A DNA stretch of 64,000 bases from Candidatus Binatia bacterium (GTDB lineage: Bacteria > Desulfobacterota > Binatia > Bin18): positions 62,001-126,000 of the forward strand of contig JAJEFA010000011.1 in assembly GCA_022820725.1 (NCBI GenBank), written 5' to 3'. This document shows, in pieces, positions 1 through 8,983 of this stretch. Position 1 is the first letter of the stretch. Each line of letters starts with the position of its first letter. Under the pieces are notes generated by a model, which did no database searches, was not told the DNA's origin, and saw only the letters and a list, made by a program, of their open reading frames with translations. Position numbers and translations under genes: made by a program.

Positions 1-1
1 G

Positions 2-2155
2 CTGCTGGGGGCGGTCGTGCTGCCGGCGACGGTACATGCCCAGGATTCTCCCGAATCCGCAGACGACGCCTCCGAAGGTGCTCTGCTGCTCGATGATGTC
101 GTCGTGACTGCCCAGAAACGCGAGCAGTCGATCCAGGACGTGCCGGTGTCCATCACCGCCCTTGACGCCGACCAGCTTGACACGCTCAAGGTACGCGACC
201 TGGGCGACCTGACGGTTGGCATCCCCAATGTGAGCTTCGATGAAATCGGCACCTCACGTGGAACGGCGAATTTTTCGATCCGCGGCCTGGGTATCAACAG
301 CTCGATTCCGACGATTGACCCGACGGTCGGCGTGTTCGTTGACGGCGTGTATATGGGGACGAATGCGATGGTGCTGTATGACGCCTTCGACCTGGAGGGC
401 ATTGAAGTCCTGCGCGGGCCGCAGGGCGTGCTGTTTGGCCGTAACGTCGTGGGCGGGGCGGTCCTGCTCAACACCAAGGCTCCGACCGATCGCTATGAAG
501 CGCGGCTGCGCACTTCTGTGGAAGGCGGCGGGAAGGCGCCCAATATGTATGTGTCGGGTACGCTCAACGCCCCGCTGACCGAGACCCTGGCGGCCCGCTT
601 CACCGTGTATTCCAATCAGGATCAGGGCTGGTTCGAGAACGAATACGACGACCGGGCGTTCGGCGCGCAGGACACCATCATGCTGCGACCGGTCCTCTCC
701 TGGCAACCGCTGGATATACTGAGCCTGACAGTCCGCTATGAGTATCAGGATCTCGACGGCGACGGTGCACCCATTCAGGATATCAATAGCTACGACCGTC
801 AGAGTCACGACTTCTCCGTCAGCAACGACGGCTTCCTGGACACCAAGATTCATTTTCTGAACGCCCGACTGGACTGGGACGTAGCGTTGGGCAACGGGAC
901 CGTGACCAACATCTTCGGCTGGCGGGACGCGCAGGCCGACGCCCTGAGTTCCGTGTTGGCTCCCGTAGTCAGCATACGTACTTTCGAGACCCTGCTCCGC
1001 GCAGAACAGTTCAGCAACGAACTGCGCTACAACGGCGTGTTTTTTGACCGCCTGCACCTGGCCACCGGCTTGTATTATTTCACGAACGCGATCGACTATC
1101 ACGAGCGGCGGAAGCTGACGGATGACGCCATGGGCAGGGCCAGAATACAGAATGGTGGTGGCCTGTACGGTGTGGACACGTTCGGGGTGTTCATGGCAGG
1201 GGACTACGACCTGACCGACTGGCTGACGCTGAATACCGGGCTGCGCTTCAGCTATGAGGAGAAGGAAGTCGACGTGACGACCATTGCTCTGGACCTGACG
1301 ACGTGTAATATCGTGCACGGTCCGGCCTGCCCGAGTAATTTCAAGGACAAGGATAGCTGGCACACCCTGTCGCCCAAGGTTGGGCTGACCTACCGGCCCG
1401 CAAGGCATACCCAGGTCTATGTGCACTGGACGCGCGGCTTCCGGTCGGGCGGCTATAATCTGCGCAATAACCATCCCGACGTTGGCCCCGGCCCGACCGA
1501 TGAAGAGCAGATCGACAATTACGAACTGGGCTTCAAAAGCACCATCGGCGGGCGCGCCCGTCTGAGTGGCGCTGTTTTCTTCAGTCAGATCGAAGATATG
1601 CAGCGCGAGGTGCTGATCGATACGCCCGACGGGAGCTTCGCCCAGGTGGTGCGCAACACCGCGGACACCGACATCTTCGGTCTTGAACTGGAAGGCTCTT
1701 TCATGCTGACCCAGGACTTCCTGCTGCTGGCATCACTGGGCTATATCGATACGGAGTATACCGAGGTCAGGTTCGACCTGACCGGCGACTCCATAGTAGA
1801 CGGAAAAGACGAGGACCTGGAACCGCCGCGTGCGCCGACCTGGACGTATAGCCTGGGTCTGCTCCATACGCTGGATGTCGGCAGCCGCTACCGACTCGAC
1901 TCGCGCATCAATTATTCCTATCGGGACAAAATCTACACCACTGACGACAATCGCGGCTTCGGCCGGCAGGTGAAAATGCTGGAGGCTGGTGTGGATATCC
2001 ACCTCAACGACAGTCAGTGGGTGGTCGGCCTGTACGGCAAGAACCTGCTGGATCAGGTCAGACACCTCACGAACGCCATAAACAATACCTTCTCGCCGTT
2101 GGCAAAAGGCCGGACGTATGGCCTGGAGTTGACGTATCATTTTACTGGCGTCTGA
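2..2155 (+). CDS. TonB-dependent outer-membrane receptor 1 (5' end outside window)
   Basis: Outer-membrane ligand-gated transporter, energised by TonB. The frame is open to the window edge and begins inside a signal peptide (LLGAVVLPATVHAQ, cleavage likely after AHA/VHA), so the true start lies upstream; the GTG at 17 is only the first in-window start-like codon. Then come a TonB-box-like segment (DDVVVTAQKREQ), a plug domain with FSIRGLGINSSIP and VLRGPQGVLFGRNVVGG, and a barrel of about 550 residues ending YGLELTYHFTGV, an outer-membrane C-terminus with aromatic residues. Residues coded at 1775-1810 (DLTGDSIVDGKD) resemble a decayed dockerin-type EF-hand loop. It is the first of three tandem paralogs, 47 bp before the next. 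Substrate unknown; the family covers siderophores, cobalamin, sugars and lignin-like aromatics. Confidence 0.92.
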   Translation: MLGAVVLPATVHAQDSPESADDASEGALLLDDVVVTAQKREQSIQDVPVSITALDADQLDTLKVRDLGDLTVGIPNVSFDEIGTSRGTANFSIRGLGINSSIPTIDPTVGVFVDGVYMGTNAMVLYDAFDLEGIEVLRGPQGVLFGRNVVGGAVLLNTKAPTDRYEARLRTSVEGGGKAPNMYVSGTLNAPLTETLAARFTVYSNQDQGWFENEYDDRAFGAQDTIMLRPVLSWQPLDILSLTVRYEYQDLDGDGAPIQDINSYDRQSHDFSVSNDGFLDTKIHFLNARLDWDVALGNGTVTNIFGWRDAQADALSSVLAPVVSIRTFETLLRAEQFSNELRYNGVFFDRLHLATGLYYFTNAIDYHERRKLTDDAMGRARIQNGGGLYGVDTFGVFMAGDYDLTDWLTLNTGLRFSYEEKEVDVTTIALDLTTCNIVHGPACPSNFKDKDSWHTLSPKVGLTYRPARHTQVYVHWTRGFRSGGYNLRNNHPDVGPGPTDEEQIDNYELGFKSTIGGRARLSGAVFFSQIEDMQREVLIDTPDGSFAQVVRNTADTDIFGLELEGSFMLTQDFLLLASLGYIDTEYTEVRFDLTGDSIVDGKDEDLEPPRAPTWTYSLGLLHTLDVGSRYRLDSRINYSYRDKIYTTDDNRGFGRQVKMLEAGVDIHLNDSQWVVGLYGKNLLDQVRHLTNAINNTFSPLAKGRTYGLELTYHFTGV

Positions 2156-2202
2156 AATCGGCACGGTAGAAGAGCTGATTTCCATATGAGATCGGAGGAT
2201 TT

Positions 2203-4548
2203 ATGAGTGTTATCGATGGAACGTCCGTATTCCGGCCGGCCACTCTGTTCGTCGCCCTTATCCTGAGCGGCGTTGTGGGAGTGGGTGTCGGTTTTTCCCC
2301 GCTCCCGGCCACAGCCCAGGAGGCCGAGCCGGAAGAAGAAGTGGCGAGCGCCACGATGTTGGACGATATTGTGGTGACCGCCCAAAAACGGGAACAACTG
2401 CTCCAGGATGTGCCGGTGGCGGTCACCGCCTTCGACGCCGAACAGCTTGACGCGCTCAAGGTGCGCGACCTGACCAATCTGTCCATCCGCATGCCGAACG
2501 TCTCCCTGGACGATGCCGGCACGGCACGCGGGATTGCGAACTTCTCCATTCGCGGGTTGGGCATCAACAGTTCGATTCCGGGTATCGATCCGACGGTCGG
2601 TGTCTTCATCGACGGCGTGTATATGGGATCAAATGCGACGATGCTGTACGACACCTTCGACCTGGAGGCGGTCGAGGTTCTGCGCGGCCCGCAGGGCGTG
2701 CTGTTCGGTCGCAACGTTGTTGGCGGCGCAGTCCTGCTCAACACCAGAACACCGACCGACCGCTACGAAGCCACGGTGCGCAGCGCAGTGGAAGGCGGCG
2801 GCAAGGCGCCCAACGTCTACGTCGCGGGCACGCTGAACGCGCCGCTGACCGAGACCCTGGGGGCCCGCTTCAGCGTGTATTCCAATCAGGATCAGGGCTG
2901 GTTCGAAAATGAACATACCGGTAAGGCGTTCGGCGTGCAGGACACCATCATGCTGCGACCGGTCATCTCCTGGGAGCCCACGGATACGCTGCGCCTGACG
3001 CTCCGCTATGAATATCAGGACCTCGACGGCGATGGACCCGCGGCCCAGAACCATACCGACGGTTCCGGTCGGTCCAATCCCTTTGCCAACTACGACCGCG
3101 ACAGTCACGACTTCGCCATTGACGAAGAGGGTTATCTCACATCGGAAATTCACTTTTTCAACACCCGCCTGGACTGGGATGTCCCGTTGGGCAACGGTAC
3201 GGTCACCAACATCTTCGGCTGGCGGGATGCGGGGGGAACCGCGCTAAGTGATATCGACGCGACGCCGCTGCCCCTGTTTGCCGGAGGAGCCTTGCAGCAA
3301 TCGGAACAGTTCAGCAACGAACTCCGGTATAGTGGCTTGTTTTTCAATAGGCTGTTCCTGACGACCGGCTTCTATTATTTCGATAACGACATCGGCTATC
3401 ACGAGTATCGCTCCCTCGCCTTCGGGCAAATCCAGCAGAACGGGGGCGGCAATCTGGATGTCGAAACCTTCGGGCTGTTCATGAGTGGGGACTACGACCT
3501 GACCGACTGGCTGACGCTGACCCTGGGGCTACGCTATACCCACGAGGAAAAGGACGCCGAAATCACCAATCTGACCCGAAACGGCGCAACGCCGTGCAAC
3601 ATCATTACCGGCCCGGACTGTCCCAGCCATTTCCGGGACAAAGAAACCTGGACCAATCTGTCGCCCAAAGTCGGGCTGAGCTATCGATACGATGACGACA
3701 CCCTGGTCTATGCCCACTGGACGCGTGGCTTTCGGTCCGGCGGCTATAATCTGCGCGACACGTTTCTCGGCCTGCCGGGCGACCCGCGTGACCTCGGCCC
3801 CGGTCCCTTTGACGAAGAGCAGATCGACAACTTCGAGATCGGCTTCAAGAAAACCTTCGGGACCCGTGCCCGGCTCAACGCCGCGTTTTTCTATAATCTG
3901 ATCGACGACATGCAACGCGAACTGGTTTTCCCCGAAGAGCTGCCGGTGCTCAATCCGGCGACCGGGGAACCGGTTATCGGCCCCGACGGAAGACCCGTGA
4001 CGCAGGGCAATATCGTACAGGTGATCCGCAATACGGCCGACACGGACCTGTACGGCTTTGAAGTGGAGGGCAGCCTGGTCCTGGCCCCCGGCCTGAGCCT
4101 GTTCGGTTCGGCCGGTTTTGTGGAGTCGGACTACACCACAGTCAAGTTTGACCTCAACAACGACGGCAGAGTGGACGGCAGGGATGAGGATCTGGAACCG
4201 CCCCGGGCCGCAAAGTGGACCTATAGCCTGGGCCTGCTGAACGACCTGCAACTGAGTCCCCGCATCCGGCTGGCCTCGCGGGTCATCTATGCCTACCGGG
4301 ACAAAGCGTATACGAACGACGATAACCTCGGCTTCAACCGGCAGCAGAAACGGTTGCAGGCCGGGGTGGACCTTCACTTCAACGACAGCCAGTGGGTGCT
4401 CGGCCTGTACGGCAAGAACCTGCTGGGCTACAGCCTGTTCGGCGGTGATACGCAGCTCCCGACGACACTCGGCGGCGGCACCTTTTCTCCTCTGGCAAAA
4501 GGTCGTATCTTTGGCCTGGAGTTGACGTATCATTTTACTGGCGTCTGA
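2203..4548 (+). CDS. TonB-dependent outer-membrane receptor 2
   Basis: A 781-residue paralog of the preceding receptor. The start is supported by CGGAGG seven bases upstream. It has an N-terminal hydrophobic signal segment ending ATAQ (residues about 10-34), TonB-box-like DDIVVTAQKREQ, plug motifs (SIRGLGINSSIPGIDPTVG, VLRGPQGVLFGRN) and a long barrel ending LELTYHFTGV. The last 30 or so bases of the gene are identical to those of receptor 1, indicating recent duplication or gene conversion. Residues coded at 4150-4185 (DLNNDGRVDGRD) match a dockerin-type calcium loop, D-x-N-x-D-G-x-V-D-x-x-D. It probably shares an operon with receptor 1. Ligand unknown. Confidence 0.95.
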   Translation: MSVIDGTSVFRPATLFVALILSGVVGVGVGFSPLPATAQEAEPEEEVASATMLDDIVVTAQKREQLLQDVPVAVTAFDAEQLDALKVRDLTNLSIRMPNVSLDDAGTARGIANFSIRGLGINSSIPGIDPTVGVFIDGVYMGSNATMLYDTFDLEAVEVLRGPQGVLFGRNVVGGAVLLNTRTPTDRYEATVRSAVEGGGKAPNVYVAGTLNAPLTETLGARFSVYSNQDQGWFENEHTGKAFGVQDTIMLRPVISWEPTDTLRLTLRYEYQDLDGDGPAAQNHTDGSGRSNPFANYDRDSHDFAIDEEGYLTSEIHFFNTRLDWDVPLGNGTVTNIFGWRDAGGTALSDIDATPLPLFAGGALQQSEQFSNELRYSGLFFNRLFLTTGFYYFDNDIGYHEYRSLAFGQIQQNGGGNLDVETFGLFMSGDYDLTDWLTLTLGLRYTHEEKDAEITNLTRNGATPCNIITGPDCPSHFRDKETWTNLSPKVGLSYRYDDDTLVYAHWTRGFRSGGYNLRDTFLGLPGDPRDLGPGPFDEEQIDNFEIGFKKTFGTRARLNAAFFYNLIDDMQRELVFPEELPVLNPATGEPVIGPDGRPVTQGNIVQVIRNTADTDLYGFEVEGSLVLAPGLSLFGSAGFVESDYTTVKFDLNNDGRVDGRDEDLEPPRAAKWTYSLGLLNDLQLSPRIRLASRVIYAYRDKAYTNDDNLGFNRQQKRLQAGVDLHFNDSQWVLGLYGKNLLGYSLFGGDTQLPTTLGGGTFSPLAKGRIFGLELTYHFTGV

Positions 4549-4560
4549 GCAGCGCGGCAG

Positions 4561-4585
4561 CATTCGGGACGAGCTACTCCGAATG
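4561..4585. other. Short perfect hairpin between receptors 2 and 3
   Basis: CATTCGG (4561-4567) and CCGAATG (4579-4585) form a 7-bp stem with an 11-nt loop, 12 bp after the stop of receptor 2. There is no T-run, so it is not a clear intrinsic terminator. It may protect the upstream transcript end or separate expression of the third receptor. Confidence 0.4.
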
Positions 4586-4643
4586 TGGAACGGCCTGTCC
4601 GAGAGTCGCGGCGCTGTACAACCGGGAAGAAGGCTCCCCGACA

Positions 4644-7100
4644 ATGCTTATTACGCCCGCGATTAGCGGGCCTATGCGCCTCATCAGCCACCCCTCCAAG
4701 TTCCGGACGGCAGGGCGGCTGGCCGTCCGGACGCTGACGATGGTGACGGCGCTGAGCGTTTGCATCCCTTCCCTCCCGGCCCTCGCCCAGGATGCACAGC
4801 CGGACGCCGGCAGGGCCGACTCGGAAGAATCTGCCTCGGCGACAGAGGTCACGCCTCTGGAAGGCATGGTTGTCACCGCCCTCAAGCGGGAGGCGATGAT
4901 CCAGGACGTACCCGTGTCGATCACGGCCTTCGACGCCGAACAGCTTGACACTCTCAAGCTGCGCGATATCGGCGATCTGACGATCAACATGCCCAATGTG
5001 GCTTTCGACGACATCGGCCTGGCGCGCGGCTTTGCGAACTTCTCCATTCGTGGTCTGGGCATTAACAGCTCGATTCCGTCCATCGATCCGACAGTCGGCG
5101 TCTTCGTTGACGGCATCTACCTGGGGACGAACGCGGGGGTGCTGTACGACGCCTTCGATCTGGACAGCATCGAGGTCCTGCGTGGCCCGCAAGGGGTCCT
5201 GTTCGGTCGCAACGTGGTGGGCGGAGCCGTCTTGGTCAACACCAAAACCCCGACCGACCGCTATGAGGCTACGGTCCGCAGCGCGGTTGAAGGCGGCGGC
5301 AAGGCCCCGAATATGTATGTCTCGGGTACATTCAACGCCCCGCTGACCGAGACGCTACGCGCCCGTTTCACGGTCTATTCCAATCAGGATCAGGGCTGGT
5401 TTGAGAACGAGTACAACGGCAAGGCCTTCGGCGCGCGGGATACGCTGATGCTGCGGCCGGTCGTTACCTGGCAGCCCTGGGACACGCTGCGCTTTACGCT
5501 CCGCTACGAATATCAGGACCTCGACGAAGACGGGCCCGCGGCGCAGACGCATACCAACGGTGCCGGCCTGTCCCATCCCCAGTTCAATTTCAAGCGCGAC
5601 AGCCACGACTTCGCCGTCAACGAAGAGGGCTTCCTGAAGACCTATATCAACTTCTTTAACGCCCGGGCGGATTGGGACATCCCGTTCGGCAACGGGACCA
5701 TCACCAATATCTTCGGCTGGCGCGAGGGGATGGGAGATGGTCTGAGCGATACCGACGCGACGCCGCTGACCTTTTTTCACGGCGGCGGCGCCCAGGCCGC
5801 GGAGCAGTTCAGCAACGAGGTGCGCTACAGCGGGATATTCTTCGACCGGCTCTTCCTGACGACCGGCTTCTACTATTTTCAGAACGATCTCTACTATCAC
5901 GAACAGCGGCTTTTTGGTGACCCGAGTGGCGACATCTTAGAATTCAACGGAGGCGGTATCTATAATGTCGAGACGTTCGGGCTGTTCGCCGCCGGGGACT
6001 ACGACCTGACCGACCGGCTGATGCTGACCCTGGGGCTGCGCTACACGCATGAAGAGAAAGCCGCACAGATTACAAATATCCTCCGCACCAGGGATATCCG
6101 GTGTCACACGGTGGATGGCCCCGACTGTCCTATCCATTTCAAGGGCTCGGCAAGCTGGAACAGTCTGTCGCCCAAGGTCGGGCTGACCTATCGGCTCGAC
6201 GCCGAGACGCTGATCTACGCCCACTGGACGCGCGGCTTCCGGTCCGGCGGCTATAATCTGCGCGACTCGTTTTTCGATCTGACCCAGGGCCTGTCGGACG
6301 CGGAGATTGCCGGGCTGGAGGCGCTCGGCCTGGAGGTCGCGCGCGATCTTGGTACCGAGGGGTTTGACGAAGAGCAGATCGACAATTTCGAGATCGGTGT
6401 CAAGAAAACCTGGGGCGACCGCGTTCGCCTGAACGCATCGTTCTTCTACAACTTCGTTGACGGTCTGCAACGTGAACTGGCTTTCGGCGAGGACCTCCCT
6501 GCTCCGGACCCTGTCACGGGTCGGCCCGTCATCATCTTTGTGGACGGCCGGCCGACCATACAGACCGTGCAGAATATCGTACAGGTGATTCGGAATACGG
6601 CAGACGCCGAATTCTGGGGCCTGGAAATGGAGGGGATGGTTGTCCTCTCCCCCGGCTTGGTCTTCCTCGGCTCGCTCGGCTACGTCGAGCCGGACTACAC
6701 CAAGGTCAAGTTCGACCTCAACCGGGACGGCAAGCTGGACGACAAGGACGAGGACCTCGAACCGCCGCGGGCCGCGCACTGGACCTATAGCCTGGGCCTG
6801 CTCCACAATCTCCGCGTCGGCACCCGCGCCCGGCTCGCCTCGCGTGTCACCTACGCCTATCGCGACAAAGAGTACACCAACGACGACAACACCGGCTTCA
6901 ACCGGCAGCAGAAGATGTTACAGGCCGGGGTGGATATCCACCTCGACAACAGTCAGTGGGTGGTCGGCCTGTACGGCAAGAACCTGCTGGACTACGCGCG
7001 GTTCGGGACGGACATTCAACTGCCCACCGGCACCCTCTCGCCGTTGATGCGAGGCCGGGTATTCGGTCTGGAGTTGACCTACCACTTCATCGGTAGCTGA
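4644..7100 (+). CDS. TonB-dependent outer-membrane receptor 3
   Basis: An 818-residue third paralog. The start at 4644 has GAAGAAGG about 10 bases upstream; an alternative ATG at 4674 (MRLISHPS) would give a more usual signal-peptide length. Signal segment to ALAQ, then TonB-box-like GMVVTALKREAM, a plug domain with SIRGLGINSSIPSIDPTVG and VLRGPQGVLFGRNVVGGAV, and a barrel ending FGLELTYHFIGS. It carries an extra loop (about residues 545-575, rich in Glu, Leu and Ala) absent from receptors 1 and 2, and the clearest dockerin-like loop, DLNRDGKLDDKD, at 6714-6749. Plug segments are nearly invariant among the three while barrel loops differ, as expected for related receptors with different ligands. 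Confidence 0.95.
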   Translation: MLITPAISGPMRLISHPSKFRTAGRLAVRTLTMVTALSVCIPSLPALAQDAQPDAGRADSEESASATEVTPLEGMVVTALKREAMIQDVPVSITAFDAEQLDTLKLRDIGDLTINMPNVAFDDIGLARGFANFSIRGLGINSSIPSIDPTVGVFVDGIYLGTNAGVLYDAFDLDSIEVLRGPQGVLFGRNVVGGAVLVNTKTPTDRYEATVRSAVEGGGKAPNMYVSGTFNAPLTETLRARFTVYSNQDQGWFENEYNGKAFGARDTLMLRPVVTWQPWDTLRFTLRYEYQDLDEDGPAAQTHTNGAGLSHPQFNFKRDSHDFAVNEEGFLKTYINFFNARADWDIPFGNGTITNIFGWREGMGDGLSDTDATPLTFFHGGGAQAAEQFSNEVRYSGIFFDRLFLTTGFYYFQNDLYYHEQRLFGDPSGDILEFNGGGIYNVETFGLFAAGDYDLTDRLMLTLGLRYTHEEKAAQITNILRTRDIRCHTVDGPDCPIHFKGSASWNSLSPKVGLTYRLDAETLIYAHWTRGFRSGGYNLRDSFFDLTQGLSDAEIAGLEALGLEVARDLGTEGFDEEQIDNFEIGVKKTWGDRVRLNASFFYNFVDGLQRELAFGEDLPAPDPVTGRPVIIFVDGRPTIQTVQNIVQVIRNTADAEFWGLEMEGMVVLSPGLVFLGSLGYVEPDYTKVKFDLNRDGKLDDKDEDLEPPRAAHWTYSLGLLHNLRVGTRARLASRVTYAYRDKEYTNDDNTGFNRQQKMLQAGVDIHLDNSQWVVGLYGKNLLDYARFGTDIQLPTGTLSPLMRGRVFGLELTYHFIGS

Positions 7101-7124
7101 TTGCCGCTGACCGGCCGTCTGCGG

Positions 7125-7514
7125 CTACGCCTTGTCCGCCAGTTCTCGGCCCTTGCCCGGCGTCGGGTCCTTGACGAGGCCGTAGATTTGACGGCCCTCG
7201 TGGTCTTCGGGCAGATGCTCGGTAATCGGTGTACCCTCGGGTGTCACGAACAGCAGGCAGTGGCAGTATTTCCACTTCTTCATTTCGTCACAGGCGCAGA
7301 CCCACTCGCGGCTGCGTTCGACCTCAGCTTTTTTGTCGGGATAAAAATTACACGGGCAGAGCGGCCGGCCGACCTCGTCGATATTATTGGCCAGACCCAG
7401 AATCACCGATTCGGTCACCTCTGGCTCCGGGTGGCCTGAGGTCCCGGTTTTCTGCATATATTTTTCAACGTAGATGCGCATGCGCTTGATGCTCTTCTCG
7501 GAGGGCTGGTCCAT
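7125..7514 (-). CDS. Ferredoxin-thioredoxin reductase catalytic chain
   Basis: Reduces thioredoxin-like disulfides using electrons from ferredoxin through a [4Fe-4S] cluster. All six cysteines of the family are present in order: CPC, then CAC after 17 residues, then CHC after another 8. In known enzymes four bind the cluster and two form the redox-active disulfide. I chose the start at 7514 (MDQPSEK) because GAGGAG lies 7 bases upstream; this gives 129 residues, close to family size. No variable chain or ferredoxin gene lies beside it. It is convergent with receptor 3, their ends 24 bp apart, and divergent from the dehydrogenase at 7616. Confidence 0.88.
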   Translation of the reverse strand: MDQPSEKSIKRMRIYVEKYMQKTGTSGHPEPEVTESVILGLANNIDEVGRPLCPCNFYPDKKAEVERSREWVCACDEMKKWKYCHCLLFVTPEGTPITEHLPEDHEGRQIYGLVKDPTPGKGRELADKA

Positions 7515-7615
7515 GGCGTGACTCCTCAACTGTGTGATTTCTGGCAGCTTCGCCTTTACTCTAGTATTTCAGGCGAGCCTATACCACCCTGTGTGCTTCC
7601 GATAGATAAGAGCAC

Positions 7616-8596
7616 ATGGCTCAGGACCCACCAAAAATTTATGTTACCCGTCAGCTTCCTGAAGCAGCGCTGGCCCCCTTACGGACCTGCGGTACCCTGT
7701 CCGTCTGGGAGTCGGAGCAAGCCGTTTCGCGCGAGACCTTGCTGTCCGAGTTGCGTGATACTGTTGCCCTGCTGAGCATGGTCACGGAACGCATTGATGA
7801 CGACCTGCTCGACCACGCGCCACAGCTCAGGATCGTCGCCAATATGGCCGTCGGGTATGACAATGTGGATGTCCCGGCCCTGACCCGTCACAACATCGTC
7901 TTGACCAACACGCCGGGCGTTCTGACCGAAACCACGGCCGACCTCACCTTCGCGCTCATGCTGGGTATCGCCCGCCGTATCGGCGAAGGCGAACGTCGCG
8001 TACGCGCCGGCCAGTGGCCGGTGTGGAGTCCGTTTGTCTTTCTCGGGACGGACATTCATCATGCCACGCTGGGCATTATCGGTCTGGGTCGTATTGGAGC
8101 CGCAGTCGCCAGGCGGGCGCAAGGCTTTGATATGCGGGTGCTCTACCATAATCGCGGTCGGAACAAAGAGGCCGAGGAGCAGCTCGGGTGTACCTGGGTC
8201 GAGATGGACACCCTGCTGAGCGAGTCGGACTTTGTGGTCGTGCTGGTTCCGCTCGGTCCGGAAACGCGCCAGCTCATCTCGACGCCTCAACTCAAGAAGA
8301 TGAAGCAGACCGCCTTTTTGGTGAACGCCGCGCGCGGGCCGATTGTTGATGCACAGGCCCTGTATGCAGCCCTGCGGGACAAGGTCATCGCCGGAGCCGC
8401 GCTTGATGTGACCGACCCGGAGCCGCTACCCGCGGACGACCTGCTGTTGACGCTCGACAACTGCCTGGTTGTTCCCCACGTCGGCAGCGCCAGCATTGCC
8501 ACCCGGACGCGTATGGCCACCCTGGCGGCAGAAAACATTGCCGCCTTTCTCAGCGGCCGGCGGCCGCCTACACCGGTCAATCCGGAGGTCCTGTAA
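7616..8596 (+). CDS. D-isomer-specific 2-hydroxyacid dehydrogenase (glyoxylate/hydroxypyruvate reductase-like)
   Basis: NAD(P)H-dependent reduction of a 2-oxoacid to its D-2-hydroxyacid; the best guess within the family is glyoxylate or hydroxypyruvate reductase. The 326-residue protein has the split substrate domain, the nucleotide motif GLGRIG near residue 155, catalytic Arg in NAARG, Glu in DPEPL and His in VPHVGSAS, all at the expected spacing. NMAVGYDNVDV and NTPGVLTETTADL are typical of this branch. It stands alone on the + strand; the following small gene starts 27 bp later and may be co-transcribed. Substrate is not decided by sequence. Confidence 0.92.
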   Translation: MAQDPPKIYVTRQLPEAALAPLRTCGTLSVWESEQAVSRETLLSELRDTVALLSMVTERIDDDLLDHAPQLRIVANMAVGYDNVDVPALTRHNIVLTNTPGVLTETTADLTFALMLGIARRIGEGERRVRAGQWPVWSPFVFLGTDIHHATLGIIGLGRIGAAVARRAQGFDMRVLYHNRGRNKEAEEQLGCTWVEMDTLLSESDFVVVLVPLGPETRQLISTPQLKKMKQTAFLVNAARGPIVDAQALYAALRDKVIAGAALDVTDPEPLPADDLLLTLDNCLVVPHVGSASIATRTRMATLAAENIAAFLSGRRPPTPVNPEVL

Positions 8597-8623
8597 GCCG
8601 GGTCGGCATGAGGAACAGGAAGC

Positions 8624-8983
8624 ATGTACGTCCGGTATCAGGGGACCTACAACAGCACGAGGACAGGCAAGCCTTGCGGCATTTTTGCTGTTGTCTCGCA
8701 TATGAAAGAAAAAGGGCTCATCAGCCCGCAGGAAAGAGAAGAGGTCCAACACATTGTCGATTGGTTTGAAGAGCATCTCCCCAATCCACCCCTCTGCAAA
8801 GAAGACCCCCTGCCGAAAGCGATCACCTGGTTTAAACAAGCAACCAGCGCAGAGATGCTTGTGAAAATCGAACGGATCAAGGCAATCGTCGAGACGAATG
8901 GCTGGCAGATAGACGTTGCGTGTCACCAAGAGGTGCCAGGCCATGTCATTTACGAGGACGACTATCAGATTGCGACGTTATGA
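8624..8983 (+). CDS. Conserved small protein of unknown function
   Basis: 119 residues, no signal peptide or membrane segment, with a likely Shine-Dalgarno (AGGAA) just before ATG. The N-terminus has a compact motif, YNSTRTGKPCGIFAVVSHM, followed by a mostly helical, charged remainder. The last six bases overlap the end of the convergent LLM gene. I recognise the look of a conserved uncharacterised family but cannot name it. No functional claim. Confidence 0.7.
   Translation: MYVRYQGTYNSTRTGKPCGIFAVVSHMKEKGLISPQEREEVQHIVDWFEEHLPNPPLCKEDPLPKAITWFKQATSAEMLVKIERIKAIVETNGWQIDVACHQEVPGHVIYEDDYQIATL

Noticed and set aside
254..1474. 406-codon open frame antisense to receptor 1
   Set aside because: It lies opposite a well-supported receptor gene; composition is rich in Val, Gln, His, Arg as expected from the reverse of a GC-rich gene, with no known motif.
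7103..7125. GCCGC..GCGGC hairpin as terminator of receptor 3
   Set aside because: Only a 5-bp stem and no T-run; it overlaps the end of the FTR gene.
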